From positions 1 through 64,000 of the forward strand of contig NZ_JACKZA010000002.1 of the NCBI RefSeq assembly GCF_015100155.1: 64,000 nucleotides of DNA, read 5' to 3'. Shown piece after piece: positions 35,994 through 46,719 of this stretch; position 1 is the first letter of the stretch, and each line of letters begins with the position of its first letter. The stretch comes from Acidithiobacillus sp. HP-2 (GTDB lineage: Bacteria > Pseudomonadota > Gammaproteobacteria > Acidithiobacillales > Acidithiobacillaceae). The notes under the pieces were generated by a model that was not told the DNA's origin, made no database searches, and saw only the letters and a program-made list of their open reading frames with translations. The position numbers and the translations under genes were made by a program.

Positions 35994-36480
35994 TTTTCTG
36001 CGACTCCAAATAGGACACGGCTGGCGCCGTCAACGATTGTGACCAGTGTTTTATGGGCTCCTGCGCCAGCCAGGAGTTTTTCCACCAGGACTCATGGGAC
36101 AAATCCGAAGATTGTACCAATGTGACCAGAATGGCGATCAGCACCAAGCCCCGCAGGAATCCGAAAAAAGTGCCCAGAAACCGGTCGGTGGCTCCAAAGC
36201 CAATGCCGTATAATAACTTACGCACCACAAAAGCGCACAGGGTTCCAACTACCAGACAGCCAAAAAACAGGATAAAAGAAGCTAAGGGTACCCGCCATCC
36301 GACAGGAATATCATGGGACAACTGGGGCGCCAGCCAGCTCCCCCCCCAGGTCCAGGCTACATAAAATCCACCAACCCAGGCCGCCAATGAAAAAAATTCG
36401 CGAACCATGCCCCGAAACAGTCCCCACAGGGCGGATAATACGACCAGTCCGACGACGACAATATCCAGCCAGTAATTCAC
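35983..36480 (-). CDS. cvpA: CvpA family membrane protein
   Basis: This is a 165-residue membrane protein with four helices (WLDIVVVGLVVLSALWGLFR first), and the GMVREFFSLAAWVGGF motif. In E. coli CvpA is required for colicin V production and envelope functions. The GTG start at 36480 is chosen because it overlaps the folC stop as GTGA, the same coupling seen through this operon. It lies before purF, as in many proteobacteria. Confidence 0.85.
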   Translation of the reverse strand: MNYWLDIVVVGLVVLSALWGLFRGMVREFFSLAAWVGGFYVAWTWGGSWLAPQLSHDIPVGWRVPLASFILFFGCLVVGTLCAFVVRKLLYGIGFGATDRFLGTFFGFLRGLVLIAILVTLVQSSDLSHESWWKNSWLAQEPIKHWSQSLTAPAVSYLESQKIAH

Positions 36481-37769
36481 ACGCTGGTACCATCCAGCCA
36501 TTGCCGGGGCAACTGCTTGACCAGATGAAATGACCCAAAGCAGACAATCATATCATCGGCAGCCAAAACGGAACCAAGTGCATCAAGAGCGGTTTGCATG
36601 TTTTCCTCAATTTCCGCATGAGCAGCGCCCATTTCCCACAAACATTTCTGCAGACTGGCAGCACTGGCGGCACGTGGCGTATCGGTTATTTCCAGAACAT
36701 GCCAGACTTCTACACGCCTGAGCAAGTTTTTCAGGGTACCTGCAACGTCTTTATCGGCGAGCATGGCCACTACGGCATGGCAGCGCCCGCCCTGGCCCTC
36801 CAACAGCGTTGCCAATTGTGCCACTGCCTGAGGATTGTGGGCGACATCAACAATCAGACGCGGACCGTTTTCTCCCCAAGGCCGTAACAGCTGTGCCCTG
36901 CCCGGTAAATCAGGCCGGATTGACCAATGGCTTAATGCCGCATCGGAAACAGGTAATTCTTTTTGCAAAAACCAGACGGCGGCCAGGGCGAGGGACAGAT
37001 TCTGCCATTGTGCAGGAGCGGGCCAGAGCGGTTCAGGGATTGCCACGGTCTGACCAAATCCCCACCAACGGCGGGCCTGCGCATCAAAATGAAAATCCCG
37101 GCCGAGTAATTTTAATGGCACCTGATGTTGTGCTGCTGTTTCCAGCACCGAGGCGCAGGGATTTGCGGCATCCCCGTAGAGAGCTGGCACATTGGGCCGA
37201 AAAATTCCGGATTTTTCCCGACCGATGGACAGTCGATCCGGCCCCAGCCAGTCCTGATGATCCAGGTCTACCGTAGTCAGCACACTGCAGTCCGGATCAA
37301 AGGCGTTGACAGCGTCCAGTCGCCCACCCAGTCCGACCTCCAGTATGGCCAGATCCACCGGCGCCGCACAGAGAATTTTCACAGCCGCCAGGGTAGTGAT
37401 TTCAAAAAAGGTCAGGGTAATGCTTCCGGCAACTGTCGCTATTTCATCCAGCGCAGCAACCCAGTCAGATGTCGGAGCAGATGTGCCATTCAGCCGCAGG
37501 CGTTCGTTGAAGGTCCAGATATGCGGACTGGTATAAGCGGCAACACGGTAACCGGCCTGTCGATAAAAAGTCTCCAGACAAGCCACCGTAGAACCCTTGC
37601 CATTGGTACCGGCCACGGTAATGACCGGCATCGGCAAACGCGCGGGCAAACCCAGCAAAGCCATGGCCGCCAGCATACGCTCCAGACCGAGGACAATCCG
37701 TTCCGGCGGGCCGGCCATGCGAATCACCTGATCACTGAGGGCATCCGTCAACACCCTGCTCTGCAGCAC
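36477..37769 (-). CDS. folC: Bifunctional dihydrofolate/folylpolyglutamate synthase
   Basis: This is a 430-residue ATP-dependent ligase that adds L-glutamate to dihydropteroate and to folates. It carries the P-loop ITVAGTNGKGSTVACLE (about residue 50-66), YTSPHIWTFNERLRLNG, LEVGLGGRLDAVN and DCSVLTTVDLDHQDWLG. The C-terminal glutamate-ligase domain includes IVDVAHNPQAV. The dedD/SPOR gene that often follows folC is absent here. Confidence 0.93.
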   Translation of the reverse strand: MLQSRVLTDALSDQVIRMAGPPERIVLGLERMLAAMALLGLPARLPMPVITVAGTNGKGSTVACLETFYRQAGYRVAAYTSPHIWTFNERLRLNGTSAPTSDWVAALDEIATVAGSITLTFFEITTLAAVKILCAAPVDLAILEVGLGGRLDAVNAFDPDCSVLTTVDLDHQDWLGPDRLSIGREKSGIFRPNVPALYGDAANPCASVLETAAQHQVPLKLLGRDFHFDAQARRWWGFGQTVAIPEPLWPAPAQWQNLSLALAAVWFLQKELPVSDAALSHWSIRPDLPGRAQLLRPWGENGPRLIVDVAHNPQAVAQLATLLEGQGGRCHAVVAMLADKDVAGTLKNLLRRVEVWHVLEITDTPRAASAASLQKCLWEMGAAHAEIEENMQTALDALGSVLAADDMIVCFGSFHLVKQLPRQWLDGTSV

Positions 37770-37778
37770 AATCAGCCC

Positions 37779-38663
37779 CTAGGGTTTGCTGCTGGACTGG
37801 GTCAGCATCCCCAGTATTTCACCGATCACCGTGCGCAACTGGCGGCGATCCACAATCTGATCAATAGCCCCGTGTTCCAGCAAATACTCCGAACGCTGAA
37901 ACCCCACCGGCAGTTTCTCGCGGATCGTCTGTTCGATGACGCGCGGTCCGGCAAAACCAATGAGGGCCTTGGGCTCGGCAATCAGCACGTCGCCCAGGGT
38001 CGCCAGGCTGGCGGAAACGCCGCCCATGGTGGGGTCCGTCAGCACCGAAACAAAAGGAAGTCCGGCCTTGGCCAGGCGTTCAACAGCCGCCGAAGTCTTC
38101 GCCATCTGCATCAGTGACAACAGACCTTCCTGCATACGGGCACCACCACTGGCCGAAAAACAGACCAATGGGCAGCGATCTACCAGGGCAGTTTCCGCCG
38201 CCCGGGCAAAACGGGCACCGACCACCGAACCCATGCTCCCCCCCATGAATTCAAAAGCAAAAGCAGCAGCGACTACCGGACGTCCGTGCAGCAGGCCGCG
38301 CATGACCACCATAGCATCTTTTTCACCGGTCTTGGTCTGGGCTTCCTGCAAACGCTCTTTGTAGCGCTTCTGATCTTTGAAACGCAGGGGATCGACAGGG
38401 ACATATTCCTTGGCAATTTCCAGGCGCGGCTCCGCATCCAGAAAAAAATCCAGACGCTGCCGGGCCGTAATGCGCTGATGATGGCCACAATTGGGACAGA
38501 CAAACAGATTTTCTTCCAGCTCGGTACGATACAAAACCGTTTGGCAGGTGGGGCACTTGGACCAGAGCCCTTCGGGTACTGTGCGCTTGTTTTCCGTCGC
38601 TTGCGGCTGCGGATCGGGTTTTTTCTTGATTTTGGGGGGTAATACCCGGTCAAACCAGCTCAT
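37779..38663 (-). CDS. accD: Acetyl-CoA carboxylase carboxyltransferase subunit beta
   Basis: This is the 294-residue beta subunit that works with AccA to transfer carboxyl from biotin to acetyl-CoA, the first step of fatty-acid synthesis. The zinc finger (CPTC…CPNC, residues 39-61) and the crotonase-like core with [20 protein letters not shown] and [16 protein letters not shown] are clear. It overlaps trpA by four bases. Confidence 0.96.
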   Translation of the reverse strand: MSWFDRVLPPKIKKKPDPQPQATENKRTVPEGLWSKCPTCQTVLYRTELEENLFVCPNCGHHQRITARQRLDFFLDAEPRLEIAKEYVPVDPLRFKDQKRYKERLQEAQTKTGEKDAMVVMRGLLHGRPVVAAAFAFEFMGGSMGSVVGARFARAAETALVDRCPLVCFSASGGARMQEGLLSLMQMAKTSAAVERLAKAGLPFVSVLTDPTMGGVSASLATLGDVLIAEPKALIGFAGPRVIEQTIREKLPVGFQRSEYLLEHGAIDQIVDRRQLRTVIGEILGMLTQSSSKP

Positions 38664-39475
38664 TGAACACTCCGGGGTTTTTGTACGGCACCCGCCAACT
38701 CGTGAATAAAATTTTTGGCGGTCAGAACGGCTGCCTGATCATCGCGACAATCGGCCAGTTGTTCCACCAGGGCACTGCCTACCACTACGGCATCCGCACC
38801 CTGGGCAACCCGTGCCACTGTCTCGGCATCACGAATTCCAAAACCGATGGCTACTGGTAACGCTAACTCCTGGCGCAATTCACCAACCCGTTTAAGGACC
38901 TCGGGCCAGTCAGACTGCGCAGCCCCGGTAATGCCCCGCAAGGAAACATAGTAAACAAAACCGCTGCCCAGTTCGCGGACCGTCTGCACCCGCGCCGCGC
39001 CACTGGTGGGAGCCAGCAGAAAAATGGGGTCCACACCACAGGCCTTGAGCAAGGCTGATTCCTCGCGGCCCTCTTCGGGGGTGAGATCGACAATGATAAC
39101 CCCATCCACGCCAGCCCCTGCTGCCAACTCCGCAAAGGTGGCCATACCCATGGCTTCGAGCGGATTCAGATAACCCATGAGGATGACCGGCGTCTGTTGA
39201 TTGCTGCGCCGGAATTCGCGGACCCATTCCAGGACCATCCGCAACTTGACGCCACGCCCGAGGGCGCGTTCACTGGCCCGCTGAATACTGGGTCCATCTG
39301 CCATGGGATCGGAAAAGGGCATGCCCAGCTCAATCGCATCCGCTCCGGATTCTGCCAGGGCATGCATGAGGGGCACAGTTGCCGTCAGGGAAGGATCGCC
39401 GGCGGTAATAAAGGGGATAAGGGCAGCCCGATTTTTCTGTTGCAACTGCGCAAACATGGCCGCTAGACGACTCAT
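38660..39475 (-). CDS. trpA: Tryptophan synthase alpha chain
   Basis: This is a 271-residue TIM barrel that cleaves indole-3-glycerol phosphate and passes indole to TrpB. Catalytic residues are seen in [19 protein letters not shown] (Glu) and [13 protein letters not shown] (Asp). It overlaps trpB upstream and accD downstream by four bases each. Confidence 0.96.
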   Translation of the reverse strand: MSRLAAMFAQLQQKNRAALIPFITAGDPSLTATVPLMHALAESGADAIELGMPFSDPMADGPSIQRASERALGRGVKLRMVLEWVREFRRSNQQTPVILMGYLNPLEAMGMATFAELAAGAGVDGVIIVDLTPEEGREESALLKACGVDPIFLLAPTSGAARVQTVRELGSGFVYYVSLRGITGAAQSDWPEVLKRVGELRQELALPVAIGFGIRDAETVARVAQGADAVVVGSALVEQLADCRDDQAAVLTAKNFIHELAGAVQKPRSVQ

Positions 39476-40671
39476 AAATGAATACCCTCCAGAGCCGCGA
39501 CCGTGTGAATATCCTTGTCACCCCGGCCCGATAAATTGACGATAATGGTCTGATCTGAACGCATGCCGGGCGCGATGGCAAAGGCATGGGCCAGAGCGTG
39601 GGAGGACTCCAGGGCCGGAATGATGCCTTCCGTGCGGCACAGTTCGTGAAAGGCCTGCAAGGCTTCCTGATCCGTAGCTGACACATATTCAGCACGACCA
39701 ATATCTTTCAGGTAGGCATGCTCCGGTCCTACACCCGGATAATCCAGCCCTGCCGAGATCGAGTGGGTTGGCAGAATCTGGCCGTCTTCATCTTCCATGA
39801 GATAGGTGCGATTACCATGCAACACCCCTGGACGCCCTGTCGTCAGTGGTGCGGCATGCTGGCCGGTACCCAGGCCCAGCCCCCCCGCCTCCACACCGAT
39901 CAGACGCACCGACTGGTCATTGATGAACGGGTAAAACAGGCCGATGGCATTACTGCCACCACCCACACAGGCTACGCACACGTCCGGCAAGCGACCGGTC
40001 AGCTCCAGACACTGAGCCCGCGCTTCATCACCAATAACCCGATGGAAATCCCGGACCATGGCAGGGTAAGGATGGGGGCCTGCTACAGTACCAATAACAT
40101 AAAACGTATTGTCCACATGGGTGACCCAGTCCCGCAGTGCTTCATTGAGCGCATCTTTCAGCGTGCGGGTGCCACTGCTTACGGCCGCCACCTGAGCACC
40201 CAGCAAACGCATCCGGAAAACATTGCTGGATTGCCGCTGAATATCTTCTTCACCCATATACACCAGACATTCCATACCGTAACGAGTGGCCACCGTCGCA
40301 GTAGCCACGCCATGTTGCCCTGCTCCCGTTTCCGCAATGACCCGCTTCTTGCCCATGCGCCGGGCCAATAATGCCTGTCCCACGGCATTATTGATTTTAT
40401 GAGCGCCCGTATGATTCAGGTCTTCCCGTTTCAGATAAATCTGGGCACCACCCAGTCTGCGGGAGATGCGCTCGGCGTGGTACAGTGGGTTGGGACGCCC
40501 GACAAACTGCCGCAATTCACTGTGTAATTCCGCGCGAAACTCGGGATCGGCCTGAGCTTCCTGATAAGCCTGGTTTAATTCATCCAGTGCCGGAATCAGC
40601 GTTTCCGCCACAAAACGTCCGCCATAGGGTCCATAATGCCCCATTGCATCCGGCAGCTCGTAGTTGTCCAT
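39472..40671 (-). CDS. trpB: Tryptophan synthase beta chain
   Basis: This is a 399-residue PLP enzyme that joins indole and serine. The PLP lysine lies in [18 protein letters not shown] (about residue 88), the phosphate loop is in [13 protein letters not shown], and the start [15 protein letters not shown] is typical. Length is normal. It sits between trpF and trpA. Confidence 0.97.
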   Translation of the reverse strand: MDNYELPDAMGHYGPYGGRFVAETLIPALDELNQAYQEAQADPEFRAELHSELRQFVGRPNPLYHAERISRRLGGAQIYLKREDLNHTGAHKINNAVGQALLARRMGKKRVIAETGAGQHGVATATVATRYGMECLVYMGEEDIQRQSSNVFRMRLLGAQVAAVSSGTRTLKDALNEALRDWVTHVDNTFYVIGTVAGPHPYPAMVRDFHRVIGDEARAQCLELTGRLPDVCVACVGGGSNAIGLFYPFINDQSVRLIGVEAGGLGLGTGQHAAPLTTGRPGVLHGNRTYLMEDEDGQILPTHSISAGLDYPGVGPEHAYLKDIGRAEYVSATDQEALQAFHELCRTEGIIPALESSHALAHAFAIAPGMRSDQTIIVNLSGRGDKDIHTVAALEGIHL

Positions 40672-40680
40672 ATTCTCTCC

Positions 40681-41292
40681 TCAAAACCCTTGCAGTTGGG
40701 CAATAAACTGCACCATTTTGTCATGATCCTTGATACCAGGCGACTGCTCTACCCCACTGCTGACATCCACCGCATAGGGGCAGGCCACGCGGATGGCTTC
40801 CTGCACATTGTCGGCACGCAAACCACCCGCCAGAATCAGGGGCTTGCCCAAGTCCGGCAGCTTCCACCAGGAAAAGCTCTGTCCGGAACCACCCCAGTGT
40901 CCAGCTACCGCACAATCCAGCAACAAACCCTGAGCGTCAAAATAATCATCGACCGGACGGCGCAAGTCTTCTTCTCCCGAGACACGCAAGACTTTCAGAT
41001 AGGGACGGCCAAAACGCCGACAGAAATCGGAAGATTCATCACCATGAAACTGGAGAATATCCAGAGGACAGCTATCCAGCACCCGTTCAATGGCAGATGC
41101 CTCCGCATTGACAAATAAGCCGACCGAACTCACAAAAGGGGGCAATGCCTGAATGATCTCGCGGGCCTGGGGAAGCGTGACGGCACGCGGGCTTTTTTCA
41201 TAAAACACCAGGCCAATGGCATCAGCGCCAACTCGTGCCGCCGCCAGAGCATCTCCCACATGCGTTATGCCACAAATTTTCGCCCGTATCAT
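40681..41292 (-). CDS. trpF: Phosphoribosylanthranilate isomerase
   Basis: This is a 203-residue TIM barrel for the third tryptophan step. It starts with AKICGITHVGDALAAA, where the cysteine is the general base, and contains LQFHGDES and the phosphate loop AVDVSSGVEQSPGIKD. It is separated from trpB by nine bases. Confidence 0.96.
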   Translation of the reverse strand: MIRAKICGITHVGDALAAARVGADAIGLVFYEKSPRAVTLPQAREIIQALPPFVSSVGLFVNAEASAIERVLDSCPLDILQFHGDESSDFCRRFGRPYLKVLRVSGEEDLRRPVDDYFDAQGLLLDCAVAGHWGGSGQSFSWWKLPDLGKPLILAGGLRADNVQEAIRVACPYAVDVSSGVEQSPGIKDHDKMVQFIAQLQGF

Positions 41293-41363
41293 CGGCGCAT
41301 TCTAACACTGCCTTCTGGATAAACCCACATCCATACCTATCACCGATGCTGGATGGCAGGCCT

Positions 41364-42236
41364 TCAAGTACCGGTCAGGAAACCGGGATCTACGTCATCT
41401 ACCGGTAATGCGAATTCTTCGGGATAGCGTGGTGCCACAAAATAAAGACCGCCCGGCGGGGCGGTCACTCCCGCCTGGCACCGATCCCGGCTGGCGAGGA
41501 CCTCTGCCGCCCATTGTGGAGACTGATCGCCACGACCAATGGCTATCAAAACGCCCGCAAGGTTACGCACCATATGGTGCAAAAATCCATTGGCTTCAGC
41601 ATCAATGCTAATCAGGTCACCACGCTGGCTGACCGTCAGGCGATGTAAACTGCGGACGGGACTATTGGCCTGACAGGAGGAAGCCCGAAAAGCAGAAAAA
41701 TCATGGGTACCCAGTAGCAAGTCCGCCGCCACCTGCATGGGTTCGATGGCTAGCGGGCTGTACACCCAGGCGGTATGCTGACGCCACAATGCCGATTTTT
41801 CCCGGCGATTCAAAATCACGTAGCGATAGCGTCTGGCCGTTGCGGAAAATCGGGCATGAAAATGCGCTGCCACCGGCTGCGCCCAGCGCACTGCCACCCC
41901 ATCTGGAAGATAAGTATTGGTGGCCCGCAGCCAGGATTCCGCAGAACGCTGCACCGGCGCATCAAAATGAACCACCTGGCACAGCGCGTGCACGCCCGTA
42001 TCGGTCCGCCCTGCCACGGTGACTGAAATAGCCGTTCTGGCCAGACGACTGAGAGCCTCCTCCAGAGACTGCTGCACACTGGCCTGGCCCAACTGACGCT
42101 GCCAGCCACAAAAACCGTTGCCGTCATATTCAACGCCCAAGGCCCAGCGTATGCCGGGCCTTGGGCGATTTACCAGAGCGACAGGAGACAAATTACAAGT
42201 CTTCGAGTATTTTCTGGGCTTCTTCGCGCTGAGCAC
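41364..42236 (-). CDS. truA: tRNA pseudouridine(38-40) synthase
   Basis: This is a 290-residue enzyme that isomerises uridines 38-40 of the tRNA anticodon arm. The catalytic aspartate is in VAGRTDTGVHALCQV. The start is uncertain: GTG at 42236 has GGGAG just before it but overlaps the end of fimV by 44 bases. A TTG at 42194 would remove that overlap but has no visible ribosome-binding site. Family homology begins at RWALGVEYDGNGFCGWQ. Confidence 0.92.
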   Translation of the reverse strand: MLSAKKPRKYSKTCNLSPVALVNRPRPGIRWALGVEYDGNGFCGWQRQLGQASVQQSLEEALSRLARTAISVTVAGRTDTGVHALCQVVHFDAPVQRSAESWLRATNTYLPDGVAVRWAQPVAAHFHARFSATARRYRYVILNRREKSALWRQHTAWVYSPLAIEPMQVAADLLLGTHDFSAFRASSCQANSPVRSLHRLTVSQRGDLISIDAEANGFLHHMVRNLAGVLIAIGRGDQSPQWAAEVLASRDRCQAGVTAPPGGLYFVAPRYPEEFALPVDDVDPGFLTGT

Positions 42237-44547
42237 TACTCCCTTCTCTGCTCACTTCTTCCAGAAGGTCGCGCGCCGATTCACTGTCTCCCATTTCAAT
42301 ATAGGCTTTCGCCAGATCCAGCTTGGTCCCGACAGCATCCCAATCTTCGTATGCAGGACTCGTTTCATCAACAATGTACGGTTTGGGCATTTCGCGAAGC
42401 ACTTCAGGCTCGGGCTCGGGTTCTTTGGCAGGAACAGCTGGAGCTTGTTCTTCCTCAAAGGGCGACAGCCCGAAAGAGAATGGCAGCGTATCTTCCGCAC
42501 TTGGGGCTTCGGCCTTGGGCGCTTCGGGAGCCGTGATGGGCTCATGACTTGCGGATTCCACCTCGTCAGCCGTTTGTTCAGCATGGAGATTATCTGCATC
42601 CATCAGCCGGAACTGTTCATCAATATCCTGCAACAGGCGGTCTTTTTCGTCGGCAGGAAATGATTCATCCGCAACGGCAGTGGACGCATTTTTTTCCTGT
42701 CCATGGGAAAAATCAAAATCCAGCATATCCGTTACATCTGCATGGGAAGCTGCCGACGCCTCATGGACAGGTTTAGTGGGCTCTTCTACGGGAGTCGGCT
42801 TGACGGCTTCGACCACCCCGGCTTCATCGCCTGCGACAAACAAGGCATTTCCGGGGAACAGGCGGGCGCCTTGAGCAGCCACTTCCTGCCAGGCGGCGTT
42901 ATGAGGGCCAAAGCGGCCCCGCATCCGTTCCGCCAGATCCAGATAATCGCTACGACGATCCAGAGTGGCATACATATCCAGAAGCTTGACGTAAAGCTCC
43001 TTGCGTCTGGGATTTTCATCCAGCGCTTCATTCATCACCGTAATGGCCTGCTCGGATTTACCATAAGTCAGGTAGAGATCCGCCTGCTCAATGGGATCAA
43101 TTTCCATCAGGTCGTCATGATATTCGACGGATGTTTGCCCAGGTGCCTGTTCATTAACAGGCACCGCCACCTCTATCGGCACTTCTTTGGGGACAGGGGA
43201 CGTTGCGACCGGCATTGGCGTAGAAGTTACTGCAGGATTTATTACTGGCTCGTGGCCCACTTGATATGCAGCAGCGGCAGCCGGTGCAACAAACGGCGGC
43301 TCGGCAACCGGTTTTGATTTGGGACTATTCAGTGTGGACAGACGTTGGGATACTTCACTCTGACGTTTTTCCGATTCTTTTTGACGGCGCAGCATCCATA
43401 TAAAGAGGATGAGAAGCAGCAGATTTCCTCCCAGGGAAATCAGCAGCGGGATGTTGTTGAATAAATTACTGTTGGCGCTATTGCGCGAGAGCGTAGCCAA
43501 CTGGACACCCTGGTTGGCCAGTAAACGCTCTTCCGCGCTCAGACGCTGCCCCAGGCCCGTTACCTCACCTTTCAGCTTCTGATTTTCCGCCTGCAAGGCA
43601 AGGGTGTCTGCTGCCAGAGGCGAACGGGTAGCAGATGCCGTATCAGCACTGGCAGCCACTGCATTGGCAGGAGCACTGGACAGTACCAGATGATTAGCAC
43701 TTTCGGTGGGACTTGTTGAAGCTTTTTGTGGCTGAGCTGTGGAAGTTGCAGCCTCAGAGGTTTGAGCAGCAGGAAGAGGAGCCGCACTTCCAGCTTGACT
43801 TTGCGTTGACAGCCAGGCTGCAGCCTGAGCTGAGGTCATTGCCTGCACCTGATTCACATTGGGCAAATTCAGCATGCTTCCCGCATACAAACAGGTCGGG
43901 TTGGCATTTTTGAAGGCCTGTGGATTAGCCTTGACTACTGCCGACATGACCTGATCCAGGGTAACTCCATTACTGTTGGTGATAGACCGCGCTATATCAT
44001 ACAGAGAGCTGTTTACCGGAACGGGGCCATAACGGTTCACCCGCGACCAACCATGGTACAGTCTGACAGGTGCGGGAGGCAGCACCACAGATTTGGTTGC
44101 TGGCACAATTGCTGACGGGACAAGCGGTGCCGGGCTGGATGCCAGGGGCATCGCTGCAGCGGCATTCGCAACACTGGCCGAGTATTCCCGTACTAACTGC
44201 CCCCCTGACCAGTTGAGCTGTACCAAAAACTGTAAATTTGGCTGACTCACGGGTAGAGGACTGGAAATCAGAATGGCAGGTTGACTCCCATGCCGCACCG
44301 TAAATTGCCAATGCTCAAGGGTTGGAGCCTGTGGCAGATTGATCATGGCAAACGCGCTGTCCGGGGCCAGACTGGCATTAAGACTGGATGCAGTTTGAGG
44401 GGTTACTGATTGGATGGGTATTTCGGCACGAAAGGGTTCTCCGGGGGCAGACAAGACCTGCAGGGATCCCAGCCCCAGTGCCTGAGCCAGGCCCGGCATG
44501 AGTAAGCCCATCCCGGCCATGGCCCACAACCAATTCTTTCTCTCCAT
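42193..44547 (-). CDS. fimV: FimV-like peptidoglycan-binding protein
   Basis: This is a 784-residue envelope protein linked in other bacteria to polar assembly of type IV pili. It has an N-terminal signal peptide (cut near AQALG), the FimV N-terminal domain (LGSLQVLSAPGEPFRAEIP), a LysM-like peptidoglycan-binding domain (YDIARSITNSNGVTLDQV), a coiled coil, one membrane helix (LLISLGGNLLLLILFIWML), an acidic disordered region and the C-terminal FimV domain with TKLDLAKAYIEMGDSESARD. Start at 44547 is set by GAGG nine bases upstream; a longer frame exists. It lies between asd and truA as in Pseudomonas. Confidence 0.88.
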   Translation of the reverse strand: MERKNWLWAMAGMGLLMPGLAQALGLGSLQVLSAPGEPFRAEIPIQSVTPQTASSLNASLAPDSAFAMINLPQAPTLEHWQFTVRHGSQPAILISSPLPVSQPNLQFLVQLNWSGGQLVREYSASVANAAAAMPLASSPAPLVPSAIVPATKSVVLPPAPVRLYHGWSRVNRYGPVPVNSSLYDIARSITNSNGVTLDQVMSAVVKANPQAFKNANPTCLYAGSMLNLPNVNQVQAMTSAQAAAWLSTQSQAGSAAPLPAAQTSEAATSTAQPQKASTSPTESANHLVLSSAPANAVAASADTASATRSPLAADTLALQAENQKLKGEVTGLGQRLSAEERLLANQGVQLATLSRNSANSNLFNNIPLLISLGGNLLLLILFIWMLRRQKESEKRQSEVSQRLSTLNSPKSKPVAEPPFVAPAAAAAYQVGHEPVINPAVTSTPMPVATSPVPKEVPIEVAVPVNEQAPGQTSVEYHDDLMEIDPIEQADLYLTYGKSEQAITVMNEALDENPRRKELYVKLLDMYATLDRRSDYLDLAERMRGRFGPHNAAWQEVAAQGARLFPGNALFVAGDEAGVVEAVKPTPVEEPTKPVHEASAASHADVTDMLDFDFSHGQEKNASTAVADESFPADEKDRLLQDIDEQFRLMDADNLHAEQTADEVESASHEPITAPEAPKAEAPSAEDTLPFSFGLSPFEEEQAPAVPAKEPEPEPEVLREMPKPYIVDETSPAYEDWDAVGTKLDLAKAYIEMGDSESARDLLEEVSREGSSAQREEAQKILEDL

Positions 44548-44612
44548 TATTATTTCCTCATTTTCTGTAACGCAAGCGTATTGCAATGGGCCACTTTCAA
44601 CCCGCAGTGTCC

Positions 44613-45635
44613 CTATAAATAGTCGCGAACCAACAACTCTGCAATCTGCACACTATTCAATGCCGCGCCCTTGCGGATATTATCGGATACCACCCAGAAA
44701 TTAATGCCCTTATCATGAGAACAATCCCCACGAATACGCCCCACATAAGTGGTATCCTGGCCTGCTGCATCCAGAGCCGATGGCCATAAATTCTTCTCCT
44801 GATTATCCACCACCGTCACGCCCGGAGCTTTTTCCAGCAAGGCCCGCACGGCCTCCGGGGTAATCGGGTCACGGGTCACTACATTGACTGCCTCGGAATG
44901 ACCGTAAAATACGGGCACCCGCACACAGGTTGCCGTCAGCGCGATGTCAGGAAGCTCCAGAATTTTTCGGGTTTCCCAGAGCATTTTCATTTCTTCCTTG
45001 GTGTATCCATTGTCCTGAAACACATCAATCTGAGGCAGACAGTTGAAGGAAATCCGCTTGGGGAAAATATCGCAGACCGCCTCTTCCTGGCGGAACAGGG
45101 CCATCGTCTGCTGTCCCAGTTCTTCAATGGCGCGCTTTCCCGCCCCACTGACCGCCTGATAGGTGGCCACAACCACGCGCTCAATGCCCACGGCATCGGC
45201 AATGGGTTTCAAAGCCAGCAACATCTGGATAGTGGAACAATTGGGATTGGCAATAATGCCCCGATTCACATGATCGGCAATACGCCAGGGATTGACTTCC
45301 GGGACCACCAGGGGAATATCGTCGTCATAACGGTACTGGGAGGTATTATCAATGACGACGCAGCCCGCTTCCGCCGCCAATGGCGCAAATTGGGCACTGA
45401 CTTTGGCACCGGCAGAAAACAAGCCGATATCTACCTGGGACCAGTCAAAACTGGCCGCATCCTGCACCAGAACCTGCTTGCCCCGAAACGGCAGCCGTCC
45501 CCCTGCAGAGCGGCTACTGGCCAACAGGTAAAGCTGATCAACGGGAAACTTGCGCTGTTCCAGGATTTGCAGCATGACTTCGCCGACGGCACCCGTCGCC
45601 CCCAGTATGGCCACGTTATAATGAGATTTTTTCAT
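44613..45635 (-). CDS. asd: Aspartate-semialdehyde dehydrogenase
   Basis: This is a 340-residue NADPH enzyme that reduces aspartyl phosphate, feeding lysine, threonine and methionine synthesis. It has the nucleotide-binding start VAILGATGAVGEVMLQIL and the catalytic cysteine in IANPNCSTIQMLLALKP. The histidine base lies in RVPVFYGHSEAVNV. It follows leuB by 13 bases. Confidence 0.96.
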   Translation of the reverse strand: MKKSHYNVAILGATGAVGEVMLQILEQRKFPVDQLYLLASSRSAGGRLPFRGKQVLVQDAASFDWSQVDIGLFSAGAKVSAQFAPLAAEAGCVVIDNTSQYRYDDDIPLVVPEVNPWRIADHVNRGIIANPNCSTIQMLLALKPIADAVGIERVVVATYQAVSGAGKRAIEELGQQTMALFRQEEAVCDIFPKRISFNCLPQIDVFQDNGYTKEEMKMLWETRKILELPDIALTATCVRVPVFYGHSEAVNVVTRDPITPEAVRALLEKAPGVTVVDNQEKNLWPSALDAAGQDTTYVGRIRGDCSHDKGINFWVVSDNIRKGAALNSVQIAELLVRDYL

Positions 45636-45648
45636 GCTTCATTCATCC

Positions 45649-46719
45649 TCAGAGTTGCAACGCCTTGACCACCGCATGGCCCATGGCACGGGTTCCGACT
45701 ACAGCTTCACCGGCTGCGGCAATATCGGCCGTACGCAGTCCCTCATCCAGAACTTTCTGAACCGCCTTTTCCACCCGTTGCGCCCATGCTTCGTTACCCA
45801 GAGAATGACGCAACATCATGGCCACAGACAAAATCGTGGCGAGCGGATTGGCTTTATCCTGCCCGGCAATATCCGGAGCAGAGCCATGAATGGGTTCATA
45901 CATGCCCCGCCCCTCGCCCAGGGAAGCCGAAGGCAACATACCGATGGAGCCGGTCAGTTGACTGGCCTCATCCGACAGAATGTCACCAAACATATTCCCT
46001 GTGAGCAGCACATCAAACTGGGCAGGCGCACGAATCAGCTGCATCGCTGCATTGTCCACATACATGTGGGTTAACTGGACATCGGGATACTCCGCTGCCA
46101 ATTCAGTCACCACTTCGCGCCACAGACGGGTGGTTTCGAGGACATTGGCCTTGTCTACCGAACATAACTGTTTACGGCGACCCTGTGCTGCCTTGAAGGC
46201 AACGTGGGCAATGCGCCGGATTTCGTCTTCGTCATATACCATGGTGTTGTAGGCACGACGCTTGCCGTCCACCAGCTCCGCAGCCCTGGGCTGACCAAAG
46301 TAAATATCACCCGTCAGCTCGCGCACCACCAGAATATCCACATCCCGCACCAGCTCCGGACGCAGTGGCGATGCACTCAATAACTGCGGGAAAATTTGTG
46401 CTGGCCGTAAATTGGCAAACAAATCCAGATTCTTGCGCAGGCGCAGCAAACCCTGCTCGGGACGCTTGGCCGGGGGCAGACCGTCCCAGCGCGGGCCACC
46501 GACAGCACCCAGAATGACCGCATCAGCAGCCATGGCCAACTGCAGGGAAGCTTCAGGCAAGGGGTCATCAGCCGCATCCAGGGCGGCACCACCGACCAAT
46601 CCATCGGTACATTGCAAATTCAGGCCTGCAGCCTGGTCTACGGCATCCAGCACCATTCGCGCCGCGTCCACAATTTCGGGTCCAATCCCGTCACCCGGGA
46701 ATATTGCTATTTTTTTCAT
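45649..46719 (-). CDS. leuB: 3-isopropylmalate dehydrogenase
   Basis: This is a 356-residue NAD-dependent enzyme of leucine synthesis. It shows [19 protein letters not shown], the [20 protein letters not shown] motif, the [13 protein letters not shown] substrate loop and [20 protein letters not shown] for NAD binding. It is coupled to the uncharacterised gene upstream by an ATGA overlap. Confidence 0.97.
   Translation of the reverse strand: MKKIAIFPGDGIGPEIVDAARMVLDAVDQAAGLNLQCTDGLVGGAALDAADDPLPEASLQLAMAADAVILGAVGGPRWDGLPPAKRPEQGLLRLRKNLDLFANLRPAQIFPQLLSASPLRPELVRDVDILVVRELTGDIYFGQPRAAELVDGKRRAYNTMVYDEDEIRRIAHVAFKAAQGRRKQLCSVDKANVLETTRLWREVVTELAAEYPDVQLTHMYVDNAAMQLIRAPAQFDVLLTGNMFGDILSDEASQLTGSIGMLPSASLGEGRGMYEPIHGSAPDIAGQDKANPLATILSVAMMLRHSLGNEAWAQRVEKAVQKVLDEGLRTADIAAAGEAVVGTRAMGHAVVKALQL

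Noticed and set aside
37125-38117. 330-codon open frame antisense to folC/accD
   Set aside because: It is a by-product of the two real genes and shows no domain.
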